Positions 8,768 to 19,540 of a stretch of 30,105 nucleotides of DNA are shown here, piece after piece. Where the stretch lies: assembly GCA_000934385.1 (NCBI GenBank), contig KN880557.1:1-30105 (forward strand), read 5' to 3'. The notes beneath the pieces are model-generated. The model ran no database searches. It saw nothing but the letters and a program-made list of their open reading frames with translations, and was not told the origin of the DNA. A program made the translations under genes and the position numbers. The first letter of the stretch is position 1; each line of letters opens with the position of its first letter. The stretch comes from Cylindrobasidium torrendii FP15055 ss-10 (taxonomy: Eukaryota; Basidiomycota; Agaricomycetes; Agaricales; Physalacriaceae).

Positions 8768-10746
8768 CTAGTCAGTACATATCCTCAACAAACTGAAAGT
8801 GAAGGAGAAGGCGAACGGGAAAGCCCTGCTTTCGCATAGCCGCCAAAAATGTCACAACAAGCAAATGGAGACAAAAGACACACCTGTAATCATCGCCATT
8901 CTGTGTGATGTAGCGAACCCACGGCAACGCCTGGTATCCGCTCTTCTCGACAATTTTCAAGTATCGCACCTGGATCCCACTAACGGTGAAGTAGGGGATC
9001 TCGTACTTGACTGTGATGGGCGGACGCCGTTCCATCGAATCACCCTCTGGAATCGTGTTAGTACACGCAGCAAGGTAACTTGTCACCAAGAAACGATGAA
9101 ATCGTTCGTACCTCCACGTACAGACGGCAACCCGAAAGCTGCACGCATCAAAAACTCCTTTCCACCTGCCAATGACTTTATCTTCCAGACAAATGCACTC
9201 TTGTCTGGAGCATATTGCACACCGCCAGTTGAGGTCTATTCAGAATTTGCATCAGCTTAGTCTAGAAGACCGGGGACCCAGCGTTGCCCGACAAGCGAAT
9301 GAGCTTCACCTTGAACTTCGGGCTATCCGCATCATCTGGAACTGGTACATATATCTCTACATTGCTTGCCGTACTCCTTCTCTTGAATTGCGCAATGACT
9401 TTGACGATGTACTCGATCCGGCTCCCTTTGTGGCTTTCAATAGCAGCTTCCACCCAAATGAGCGGCTTCACTGGGGTGCTGAGCCGATACGACATCAGTT
9501 CAAATTCACCATCGGGCGGGATGAAAGAGATAGTGCGGTCGTTCTCGAATCTAGAAAGGCGGACACATTGATGGAATTTGACGTCTTCCATCTCGATGGC
9601 TTTTCCGCGAGCAGCTGGTGCACTGGGTGAGTATACCAACGTACAGAAGAAGGACAAGTGAAAATAGGACTGGGTACTGAGCGGGCAGATTCAGACGTGG
9701 TGGAGGACAGGAGGCTGGGTTCAATGGGTGAATGTCACGTACTGCGTCCTGTGCTCTCAAACATGACCTTGTCATTTAGTCCCAACCGGAGCTCCGGCAT
9801 TCCACTCAAATAGCATTTCATCTTGACCGCACCGAGAATCTCAGAACGCACAACATTTCCGTTTGAGTTCACCTGAACCGCATCAGCCAAATTCCCAAAA
9901 GCGACACAATGAGTGGTCGGTCGGGGTGTGGAATGACGCGGAAAGGCGCGACGCACCAGGAGATTTACACTCTCAATGACATCCAAGAACACCTCGTTCT
10001 TCCTGTATCGAATTCCCTCTGTGCGCCAAGATACTGCATTCGTCACGCTCTGTGGGACTCGGACCTGCATTGTCTCCAGTTTATGCGACTCCTGCGTAAT
10101 ATACCTGCAACGCGTTAGATTTTCCTTCAATGGCGTAGTGCGGAGCACAAAGCTGGGGGACGTATGCATAGCAGAAAAACAGGACGCACTCCTGTAGAAT
10201 CTTGCTCTCCGTCGTCTGCGGGTACCCGAAATCCATCATCTCGTCCATCAGTTCATATATAATCACGAAGTTGTCCCTGATACTCTCCTCCTCGAGCTCC
10301 TTGAAGTATTCGACGAGGACTGATACAAAGCGGTGTAAGAAGATAACTGTCTCTGCCACGTTGATGTTGCGTTTGGACAGAGCAAGCACTGAAGGATATG
10401 GTCAGAATGCGTCGCATTACTCTTCGTTCTCCGCTCCTCGTCACCTCCGCTACAATACATAAGACCTAATCATTGATTTTGTAGGTCCCGCATACGGGAG
10501 GGTAGCGCACATCTATGCCTCGACTAGAGGAGAACAGAAGTACGCACAGTACAAATTCGAATGCCGGATATGCACATAGTTAATTCCGTCGCGCGAGAAG
10601 CAGGGCGTGACCTGCTGTCCTTCCTCTTCAATGTCCAAAATGTACGGCATGAATTTCTCCACGTAGGATGGCGCGACATCGTCGCGGTAGGTGCGTTGAA
10701 TGAGAGGTTTCCCCTTGAGGTCAAGAATTGCGATGAGCGAGGTCAT
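8768..10746 (-). CDS. APM1: AP-1 clathrin adaptor complex, mu subunit
   Basis: The mu subunit of AP-1 binds tyrosine-based sorting signals on cargo at the trans-Golgi network and endosomes. The model is complement(join(8768..8792,8884..9046,9112..9235,9310..9614,9743..9872,9957..10104,10190..10388,10548..10746)), 430 residues, the usual size. The N-terminal longin-like domain starts MTSLIAILDLKGKPLI and includes YFKELEEESIRDNFVIIYE and FGYPQTTESKILQEYITQE. The mu-homology domain includes NAVSWRTEGIRYRKNEVFLD, LSGMPELRLGLNDKV, EDVKFHQCVRLSRFENDRT, PPDGEFELMSYRLST and GYQALPWVRYITQNGDDY. This last motif and TGR-ARGK match AP-1 better than AP-2. Introns are 65-159 nt, longer than elsewhere in the window. 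The last exon adds only about nine residues (SLLRICTD), the least certain part. Confidence 0.95.
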
Positions 10747-11296
10747 GGCGGCCTATGAGGGCGGGATTTCGTGGCTTTGGGTTAGTGATTCTGGTGCTAG
10801 TCGGGCGGTGGCCGCAAAACGACGTTGAATGGCGAGTACGATGGCAGGAGGATAGAATATGCCGTAGGCGATCGCGTCGCGCTGGATCAGTGATGCGCAT
10901 TTCCCACGGTACAATCTATCGAGCATGAGTGGCATTTGGTATGCTATACGCCATTACTGGCCTACACAGCTGCATCATTCCGTATATGATACTTCTCAAT
11001 GTATTGATTGTGACAAAAAGTCGTCAAACTAGGTATTTTATGTATGTAGCTAAGGATACCACTGTGCCGCCACTACCAACTAGACTCTTGGGACGTCTGA
11101 ACAGCCTTGATCTCACGTATTTGCTTGCGCTAGAAATTCTCATTGCCGTTTCATTAAGCCAACAATAAATAACCCAATACATAGATCCATTGTTCCCATT
11201 GAAAAATATCATTATCATCCATTTTGGCCACCGAAAAGCCATCCGAGCGTGCTACTCTTCGACTGTCTTGGGCGGTGTGTCTGATTCCACGGACTC
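10747..11296. other. intergenic region between APM1 start and thaumatin-like gene end
   Basis: This 550-bp gap should hold the APM1 promoter and 5' UTR at its left end and the 3' UTR of the thaumatin-like gene at its right end, both genes being on the minus strand. I see no gene or repeat. Confidence 0.45.
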
Positions 11297-12287
11297 TTAC
11301 GGGCAGAAGGTGAGGGTGTAGTCAGCCTTGAGGTTGGAGTCGCAGGTCCAGAGAGCAGTGCCGCTGGGCTCGTCGTAGGCGTAGACGTATGAGTTGGGGC
11401 AGTTGTTCTCTGCACTTGTGGGTCAGTTCCTACTCTGAACATGGCAAGAAACTTTGGCGTACTGAAGATGTCGTAGTACAGAACACCGCTGGCGGGGCAG
11501 GCAGCAGGGCCAGTTCCATAGCGGCCAGTGCAGCAGTACGGGTCGTTAGCAGGGTCAGCGGCAAGGCCAGCTTTCTGTTCAACTTGTCAATATGACGCTC
11601 TTCCCGGAAAAAAAGCAGCTGCGTACGCATGCCGTGAGACATCCGGTGGGGAACCCGTTCGAGTCGAGGTACTTCTGGGTAAGCTCACGAGGGCAAAGTG
11701 GGCCAAGATCGACTGGGCACGAAGGAATTCCGCAACCCTTGTTGTTGTCAATACGAGCGGGGAGGTTGTACCCGTCGACAACGGAGACTAAGGATGGTCA
11801 TCAGTATCGTGAACCACAGAGGCAAACGGTGAAGACCGAACCATCGTACCAATCCTGGTAGCCGTCACCCTCGAGAGTCCACTCAGCGACAGTGGCGGGC
11901 GGGACACCAGTGCCAGTGTTCGGGTCGCAAAGGAGACCACCGTTGCAGCCACCAGTCAAGCACTTCTCGTAGTCGGGCTTGTTCGAGTTGAAGTCGCAGT
12001 TGCGGCGAGCCCAGATACGACCTGCCTTCCACTGGTCGGGAACAGCGAAGGAAACAGACTCGTATGCACGCTGCTCCCAGCCAGTCGGGTGGTCGGGCTT
12101 GACCGCGCTGGCGTGCATGTCGGTGAACATGGCAGGCCTGCGATAGTGATCAGTACATTTGACGAGGTTTTCCAATGCCTGTCACTCACCAAATGGTGAA
12201 TGGGCAGTTGTTGTAAACTGTGAACTGGCGAGCAGTGGCAGCCGAGGCTGTGACGAGGGCAATGCTGAAAGTGGTGATGGAGAACAT
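11297..12287 (-). CDS. secreted thaumatin-like protein
   Basis: Thaumatin-like proteins are secreted, disulfide-rich beta-sandwich proteins; some fungal members cleave beta-1,3-glucan and act in cell-wall remodelling (GH152). The model is complement(join(11297..11409,11463..11574,11627..11787,11842..12137,12190..12287)), 259 residues, with four introns of 52-54 nt. Residues 1-20 form a signal peptide. The mature protein opens QFTVYNNCPFTIWPAMF and carries GRIWARRNCDF, CLTGGCNGGLLCD, WTLEGDGYQDWYDVSVVDGY, IPSCPVDLGPLCP, YCCTGRYGTG, NNCPNSYVYAYDE and a final TLTFCP. It has 16 cysteines, the number that forms eight disulfides in this family. The acidic-cleft candidates are the Arg and Asp in RRNCD, the Glu of AEWTL and the Asps of DWYD and VDGY. 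The donor of intron 2 (GTTCGG) is weak, but phase and family fit agree. Confidence 0.95.
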
Positions 12288-12353
12288 TTTCGAGTGTTGA
12301 GTGAGGTAGAAAGCAGAAGCTTGTTTTCTGGTCGATTCACACTCTCTTCCTCG

Positions 12354-12361
12354 TATTTAAA
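12354..12361 (-). promoter_or_regulatory. TATA-like box of the thaumatin-like gene
   Basis: On the minus strand TTTAAATA lies about 70 nt upstream of the ATG at 12287, a similar spacing to the TATA boxes of the two small secreted-protein genes. Confidence 0.45.
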
Positions 12362-13407
12362 GGTTTTGACTTTTCCTGGATCAGGGCCTCAGGGCGATAA
12401 TCCACGAGGGCATAGAGGCTCCGACGCCCGTGCAGCTGCCTTGTTCACTCGTGATCCCATCAATATTTCAGAACGTATGCACGAATCACACGGAGTGATG
12501 TGTTTCCGCCCTTGCGTTCTTGAGTGGTGGGCCTTAGCGCTGCCCCCAAGCTCCCATGCAACCTTCATGAGATTAGAGAATTACGGTTGCTGCTGAATCT
12601 GGTAGACGCGACATATTGCAGCTCCTGAACGAGCTTCAGTACGGGCAAAAGCACGGTACAATCAGCTTACCTCCGTACCAGCCCCCAAGGAAACCTCGAG
12701 CCACTAGAGCTGGATGCTGAGACTCGTAAAGGGCCAGACGAACTGGATGCCCGCTACTATCCCACTTTGTACAGGGTCAAACACATCTAACATCGGAATC
12801 CCGAAGTCAACACAACAAGAACTCAGCCTGGATTCGACGGTCGAGTAAATGTTGCATGCGATAGACGAGTTCCTTGGAATGGCCGGCGAATCTTCCAGCC
12901 CAATAATGATTCATAGATGTCTGCCACTGCCAGCTGCACTAGTCAGTCACGCGCGAACGAAGTCAATTTCGCAGACTCGTGTGCGACGCAACAGAAGAGC
13001 GCTCATAACCAGTGATTCACTGCGGCCGAGCGTTGTATCCTGCGTAGTGCCCGCCCACTTTGCTATCTCGTGAAAGATGGAAATGAAAATCCAGCGATGA
13101 AAGGTCCCTTCATCATCCTCTCATCTCAACAACAGCATCTCGAGGATCCAGGAGACAAATAAGCGCTGAACGCACCATAAGGGGAAAGTAAAACGCTTAT
13201 ACCGCGCGCGCTGTTGTATTCACTATCATCAAAGTCGTGTGGTAGACAGGTCCTAGGTGCTGGCAAAATCAAGGACGCCCAGATAGACCCGTCACATGTG
13301 TATTGAAAGAGACGAGAGTTGTGCAGGCTCTTGGGCTTCTTGACGGCCATGAACGACCTCGATAACAATGCACATGGGTGCTGAAAGTAGGTCTGTGATC
13401 GCCCTGG

Positions 13408-13451
13408 TGGCTCTGCTAGACGGTGACCCCTAAGGCCTAAGGTTCGAGCCC
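13408..13451 (+). other. tRNA-like patch with Pol III B box (possible SINE or decayed tRNA)
   Basis: GGTTCGAGCC at 13441-13450 is an exact match to the B-box consensus GGTTCGANNCC, ending at C13451. About 33 nt upstream a TGGCTCTGC stretch resembles a weak A box. The flanks do not form a proper cloverleaf: acceptor and T stems pair poorly. It could be a tRNA-derived retroelement head, a decayed tRNA or chance. Confidence 0.2.
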
Positions 13452-13819
13452 CGAGGTCGAAAGATCTGTACGATGACCCAGGTCGCCCTTCAGATGAACT
13501 TGGTTAGCCTATAGGCTAGTGTATTGACTAGTTAGCTCGCCATGAACGTTCAAGACAATGCCTGTCGGGTCACTTCACTACACGAACAATTGTTGGGCAG
13601 CTCACCTGGGCGCATATATGGGTCATCCTTGTGTTGTTTGGCTTTGGTGGACTCGGTACGACATTGAACGGAGGTAACACAGCTACGAATGTAGGCCTCA
13701 AAAGGTTGACCTGGTGTTCGCAAGTACCAGCTATGTTGGAGCTATAGAAGGTTGCACAAACATCCAAATTGCCATAGAAATCACAAGTTGCATACTAATG
13801 CGTACTGTTCGCGAAGTTC

Positions 13820-15599
13820 CTACAGAACACGGTTCCAGGTTAGATACCTGTCTGGTAGCCATGAAGGTTGCTCCCATTCTTCCTCCTTGATATCCGCTAG
13901 AATGAGGCGAGCAACAGCTTGTGCGCTGTGATTACCTCTGTCAGAGAAACGCCCGAGAATGGGCATACTGCACATACCTGGAGAATGTCCTGGGCATACC
14001 GTGTCCGTGGAAGCCTGCGGAGATGTACTGACCCTTTGCGTTCTGCCCTTCGAGAGGTTCGAGGGGACCAACCTAAAGGTCACAATCAGTCCAAGCTTCG
14101 CAAATAATCTGAATACGTACAAAGGGATCATGGCTCTTAGTGTATCCCATAATTCCAGTCTGAGAACAGTTGAGCAAGATAAGAGAAAGGGGCGGAGTTC
14201 AAGCCTACCCATTCCATCTCTGGTTCGTGTTTTTCTGTCTCAAACACCTCTGGCAAGAAGTCCTGCAGATATTCCGAAACTACAGGGTCTATAACATCGT
14301 CACGGATGAGATGCGAGTTGCCACCTTGCAGCCTCCCACCACCCAGAATAACGAGCGGGTTTTCGTGGTCATCACCGGGGCGCGGGAACCTGAAAAGGCA
14401 TGAATGGACTGATTGCATGACTTGCATTGGAAGGCGTACCAGTACTCTCCTCCAGTATTTGTCCACGATGACATAGTAGTATTTCGTGAGCGGACAGCCA
14501 TGACTTGACCGCGAGTGGGAATGATGCCGTTTGGTCCACTCATTGACGGTAGCAAGTGCCCAGCATACGCGTTTGTTGTGTGAAGAACATACTTGCACGC
14601 GGTGCTTCCTCGAGGAGTAACAACCTCCCAAGCCTCCCCGGCTTGTACCACTTCGGTCACAGGTGTATGCGTATGAAGTGTTAGAGAGCCCGACGACGCT
14701 AGCAGGTTCTTCTTCGCAAGGCCGAAGAGCTTGGTAACGAACTTGAGCGGCCAAAGGTTGTATGCATCGAAGGTGAAGGCTGGATAGTGCGTGCCAAATT
14801 TCTGTGTAATAGTCAACATGAACCCTCCAGGATGGCGAGCGCATTTAGTACTTCATGCATTTGTGCGGCGGTATACCATGTTACGCTATCGACTGGAGCT
14901 CCAGCCAGCCGTGCCGCCTCGAAGTCAGCCTTGCTCTTCGCATAGTTGGCGTCCGTCATAACAAGAGAGGTATGACCACCATGCACAAGGTCAACAGCTT
15001 CAGCCCAGCCCTCGTCCTCAATCAGCTTGACAATGGCGTTCATTGTGTAGTTCTCCAGCTGGTAGCCAACCTTCGCCTGCTCTATACCGTACTTTGCAGC
15101 AATCGCAATGAAGTCCTGGAAGATGTATCGCGTAAGATGTCCGCCATTGCGCCCTGTGGATGACGCGATATTGAGCTTGGTTAGGCCGTTCGGGCCAATA
15201 AAACCACAGACCAGTAGCAGCGGAGCCTACAACCTGGTTAGCACTCCTAGCAGCAATAATGCAAGACAGATACGCACAGAATCCACGGGCTTCGAAGACG
15301 GCCAAATTCAGCCCAGGCTCCTTCGATAATTCATACGCGGCCGAGATACCAGAGATACCAGACCCGATAATACAAACATCCGCAGAATGCGTAAGTTGGC
15401 CGGTACTGCCTTCTTTCGCAAGAGGGTTGGCGCCGGGAGTGTCAATCCAAAATGAACGCGTCGCGTTGGTCAAAGGCAGAGGTGTTTTGTTCCATAGCAG
15501 GCTCTGAGGCGCGTCGTTCAATGGAAACTGTTCATACGCAAGCGGCGACGCCAAAGACAGCGATGTCGCAGCAAGAAGTGCGAGCAAAGAGCGCGACAT
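13820..15599 (-). CDS. secreted FAD-dependent oxidoreductase (DAO family)
   Basis: This is a flavoenzyme of the D-amino-acid-oxidase/glycine-oxidase fold, which oxidises amines or amino acids with release of hydrogen peroxide; the actual substrate is not known. The model is complement(join(13820..13925,13978..14072,14121..14159,14209..14389,14440..14801,14852..15153,15212..15226,15278..15599)), 473 residues, seven introns of 48-58 nt. Residues 1-18 look like a signal peptide (SRSLLALLAATSLSLAS). The Rossmann motif GSGISG sits at about 79-84, followed by the strand-end acid in FEARGF, then CSAATGRNGGHLT. The C-terminal FAD-contact region reads TGIMGYTKSHDP and GFHGHGMPRTF. Exon 2 is a 15-nt microexon. 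The ATG at 15599 is preferred because it begins the signal peptide; an in-frame ATG at 15635 would add 12 residues. The amino-acid transporter lies upstream on the same strand, about 620 bp away. Confidence 0.93.
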
Positions 15600-16222
15600 G
15601 GTGGTCACTGAGAAAGCGCAGTCAGGGATAGTCATACAGGCTAACTTGAGGTTAGAGATAAAGGCGCCATCAGCATGCCGGCGGCACCTCGAACTACGCT
15701 AGTCCCTTGATTTTGCGGCTATATAAGGGTACTATCTTTGTTGGTAGGACAGATCCAGCGTTAAACCAGCCTAGATTGGATAGAAAGCTTCCTGCCGTAT
15801 GTTCAGGCGGCGAAGCACAGTTCTGACATACAGACGCTATCACAACTTCAGTGGGTTCCCCAAGAACATCACCTGGATATCGATGTATCTCTAAGGATTA
15901 GGGAACACACTACTTGTAAATTTATTGACTCGTACACTGGACGCACAGGACCAACACGACTGTTTTCTCGTACAAAGATCAGTTCAGATAATACATTGCG
16001 GAGGTGCCCCGCCAGATGAGATTCCGCATATCCAATATGTTATCACCGCGATCCCGCCTTCCACAAGCATGGTCTATATGTAGCTGGAACACATAAAATA
16101 CATTGTCATTAACTGTTGTAGGTTACAGCAAAATGTCGTAGAAAGTCGTTAGTAGCAGTGTCCTGACAAAGACGGACGCTGCATGAATTGCCCTGCCCGT
16201 ACGCGTAATCGATGAGTCTCTC
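15600..16222. promoter_or_regulatory. promoter region of the FAD oxidoreductase
   Basis: This 623-bp gap lies between the end of the amino-acid transporter and the start of the oxidoreductase, both on the minus strand. TATATAG on the minus strand at 15725-15719 lies about 125 nt before the oxidoreductase ATG and is a plausible TATA box. No gene is visible. Confidence 0.5.
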
Positions 16223-18933
16223 TTAGCGTGTTACAATCCTCGTCCCTAGATCCGCAACAGAATACGGGAAATCCGGCCCAGGACAACTCATGAACATCAA
16301 CGAGGTCGGGACACCGAGCTGATGCGCCAGGGCCGCAACGGTCTCAGGATTGAATGTACTGTGGACGACCATCTAGGATTGCCAGCCATTAACCTGAGGA
16401 ATTTGTCCATGGATAAGATGAACGTACCAGATCGACAGTTATTCTCGGGAACGCCTCGTCTACGACTAGAAACCCATGAGCAAGGCATTTATAGCCTTCC
16501 AATGTTTTGGGGTTGACGCACTTCGTGAGTTCGCCTCTAGCTCAGACGGCACGCCCTTCTCTTCATCCGCGAAATGCACAATCTTCACATTCGATGTTTC
16601 CTCGTTTCTGCTCACATACAGGATGAGCTCGAAGATGTGATGGATCTGATTGCCGCATCAGTATGTGCTGGGAACGATACCAAACCCGACGGGGTCACTG
16701 TAAGAAAAGCCAAGACGGACCTCATCACTCTTGACTAACACACACACCGGCCGCCTTTTCATATGCGCCACTACGCCCACGATCTTCTTCCCCAGCCCAG
16801 CCGTATACCTGAATCGATGCAAACACGGATACCGGTCGTACGTCCAATATAAAACCTGCAATATGGTTGTTTTCTCCTGCGTAATTGCAAAGAGGGCGAA
16901 GACGACAACGAAATAGGCTGCTGAGTATCTGGAAGGGCTCAGTCACACATACCCGAGAGCAACACGGAATATACCCGATAGTCGAAGGGTCTATAGCAAT
17001 GTTACCACCAAACACGGTTGCAGCGATGGCGAGCGTAAGGAGCACAACGCTGAGCGGCGTCTGCGGAATTCGAGGTAGCCTTTCACGACTGAACTTGAGG
17101 CTGAGTAGCGCCAATGGGAATAGCGTCATCACCGTCAACCAGACGAGAGAGAACCTTCGTTCGATAACATGAGCACTGACGCACATGCCCTGCATACACT
17201 CACATCTTGGACATGATAGACAAGCTCGCGCCCGTGGTTGCATACACGAAACCGCCGAAGGAGACGAAGGATATGACAGAGACATAAGCCGACCCAGTGA
17301 CTGGCATGGCCTTGGTGAAAACAGAAGGGAGGACGCGGTCATCGGCCAACTGCACGAACAGTTCACAGGCGCTCAGTATACCTAAAGCAGTATCAGCATA
17401 CCTGTCTATCAGAGATACATGACTCACCGGTCAAGACACCTCCGCAGAGCACGATTATTGCATCAACCACAAGCCAGACCCGCAGCCATCGACCTGCGGT
17501 CTGTGGGTCGAATGAGTGTCAAATCTACGATATACAGATGTATGCAGCACCCTTTCAGCCAGCAAACTAAGCACATTGGGTGCGACCAAGACTTCCTGGA
17601 GCGGTACCGCAGACATAACGAGAACCATGATGAGGCTGTTGAGGATGATGGCCGGTATATGCAGATTTCGTAGAACGGCAGGCAGACGACCAGGCTTGAT
17701 CCTAGCGATATATGCAGGCGTACCTATCAATAAGTCAGTCGCAGGCTTAGGTCCGACTGAATAGGACACACATTCGAACCCTGTCAATCCAAGCATCCCG
17801 AGGCAGAAACCGTCGAAGATTTGTCGAGCCGCAGAACTCACGCTCGGGGCAGCATACGTATGCCAGTTCTCTGAAATCTGGGCGTTACCAGTCCTCCCCC
17901 AGTGAACGAAGGAGGCGATGATCAATGCAGCCATGGAGAAAATCTGGAGCCATGAGCACGCACTTGAGACAGAGTAAAGGGGCAGACTCACATGCAAGCT
18001 CAAGACTGCCAAAGCTAGGCGCGCACTTTCCTTGATGCCAGATAGACTGACAAGGGTAAAAATGGCCATGACAATAATGGTGCCCACGAAAGCGGGGAAT
18101 GGGAGTGTAACCTCTCCAGCGAGGTAAGAGGAGGCTGTTGCAGCCGATACGATGGATGTGGCTAAATAGTCCAAGACGAGTAGCGAAGCCCCGACAATGG
18201 CAAACGACTTTGAGGACACATTGAGACTAGGCCAGGTGAGCTCGACATTGTATATGTGCGTACACACTCACATATATGAATACGGTGCGCCAGTGATCGG
18301 TAGTGCGGAACCCAGCTCCTCCATGATTGGTCTCCAGAGGAACAGCACCACGGTAGCACAGAAGAGCGAGATAGGTGAACTGGAGGCGTGTTGGAAAGAA
18401 ATAAAAGGACAAATTGGATTCCACTGACTAGATGCTGGCAACACCGACCACGGCGGGAAGCGCATAGAAGACACTGCCCAATACGGCGTTGCCTGCGAGA
18501 GCACTCGCCGTAAACTGGCCCAGAATCTTCTGATCCTTGAGACGTTGGACGCGTTCCCGGCCTGCCTCTTCAGCCGCTAGGTCCAGCTTTGTCTTCACTG
18601 TCGACCCCCAACCAGAGAATTCGAACGCGTTGGATAGATTGAGAAAGCGAGACGGCACCGTGGTGCGCTTCATGTCGTCGGTGCCGCGCCTCCGCTGCCT
18701 ACGCAGAATAACATCGAATTGCGATTCCTGGAACGTCGGGGGTGCAGTAGCATCAGCCACTTCATACAAAGAAAAAGGTCAGGGATGGGCGTGGAAGGGA
18801 ACAGGCTAGACGCACCTGTAGGCGGCGAGCGCGGCACTGGTGCAATGGCTATCCAGTCTGACTGCATGGCGAGGTCCTCGTCGTCGGAAGGAGGCTCTGT
18901 CCAGCGCGGCGTTCTTGTATCCGCGCCTTCCAT
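16223..18933 (-). CDS. APC-superfamily amino-acid transporter
   Basis: This is a membrane permease likely to import amino acids or related amines; the substrate cannot be read from the sequence. The model is complement(join(16223..16372,16428..16465,16522..16645,16721..16928,16975..17154,17204..17381,17428..17500,17551..17723,17772..17943,17992..18226,18272..18379,18429..18759,18816..18933)), 695 residues in 13 exons, introns 45-75 nt. A cytosolic N-terminus (to about residue 110) is followed by membrane segments from AVLGSVFYALPAVVGVAS through AYFVVVFALFAITQ near 540. Typical permease motifs are LPITGAPYSYI, LGMLGLTGFEC and TKAMPVTGSAYVSVISF. About 150 residues follow the last membrane segment: KSDEIHHIFELILYV, SNVKIVHFADE, ILDEAFP replaced by IVDEAFPRITVDL, then PTSLMFMSCPG. 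The start at MEGADT (18933) is preferred, but an in-frame ATG at 19116 exists. The acceptor of intron 1 (TATGAAG) is unusual. Confidence 0.93.
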
Positions 18934-19540
18934 TGTCCTCGGCCGTCCAAATGCTGCTTTGTGTGGTTGCCAGTCAAAGGGCAAGTAACTTTCCTCGCGG
19001 TAGCTATAATGCCTTGATTGATCGGATCCGCATGATCGCGTCGCTTCCGGATGAATCACACGCGATTTCCACACTCGACAAAGAGGGTGCCACTGGCCAC
19101 TGAAGTTGTCTGACAAGGCCTACGCTAATGTCATCTGTGAAGCGAGTCCCCGAAATGCCAACTCATTCGAACACTGGCTTTCCTGGCATGTAGTTTCTGA
19201 CAGTAACATTGACTTTGCATTGAGATTGTGCCCATAGTTTCGAGTATGTAACAAAGGATCCATACTAAATTGAATAAAATTAGAGCGCGCTTAGATAGGA
19301 TATATAAATGCCCGTCGCAAAGACAACCGACATTAGAGCAACACAGACTTGCAACGGCGAAGCAAAGGATTCGTATGTAGCAAAGGAAGGTTTAGATAAG
19401 GATTTGTGATGTGATGTGAGTATGTTTATGTTAGATAGAAAAGAATTCCGCAAACAGAAGACCAAAGTAGAAATACACCTTTGAACACGACAGCGACAGC
19501 AGCAATTGAGAGGAGGGAAGACGATGATGGGGATGCGCGT
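18934..19540. other. intergenic region upstream of the amino-acid transporter
   Basis: This 607-bp gap holds the transporter promoter at its left end and the 3' UTR of the unknown two-exon gene at its right end. The right half is A/T-rich. I see no gene or clear motif. Confidence 0.45.

Larger units (their letters stand above)
12288..13819. other. intergenic region upstream of the thaumatin-like gene
   Basis: This 1.5-kb stretch holds the promoter of the thaumatin-like gene at its left end and the 3' UTR of the FAD oxidoreductase at its right end. No exon chain is visible. A tRNA-like patch with an exact Pol III B box lies near 13408-13451 (listed separately). Confidence 0.45.

Noticed and set aside
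18934..19116. Longer N-terminus of the amino-acid transporter from the ATG at 19116
   Set aside because: The extra 61 residues have no family support, and the MEGADT start fits the usual short hydrophilic N-terminus; it stays possible.
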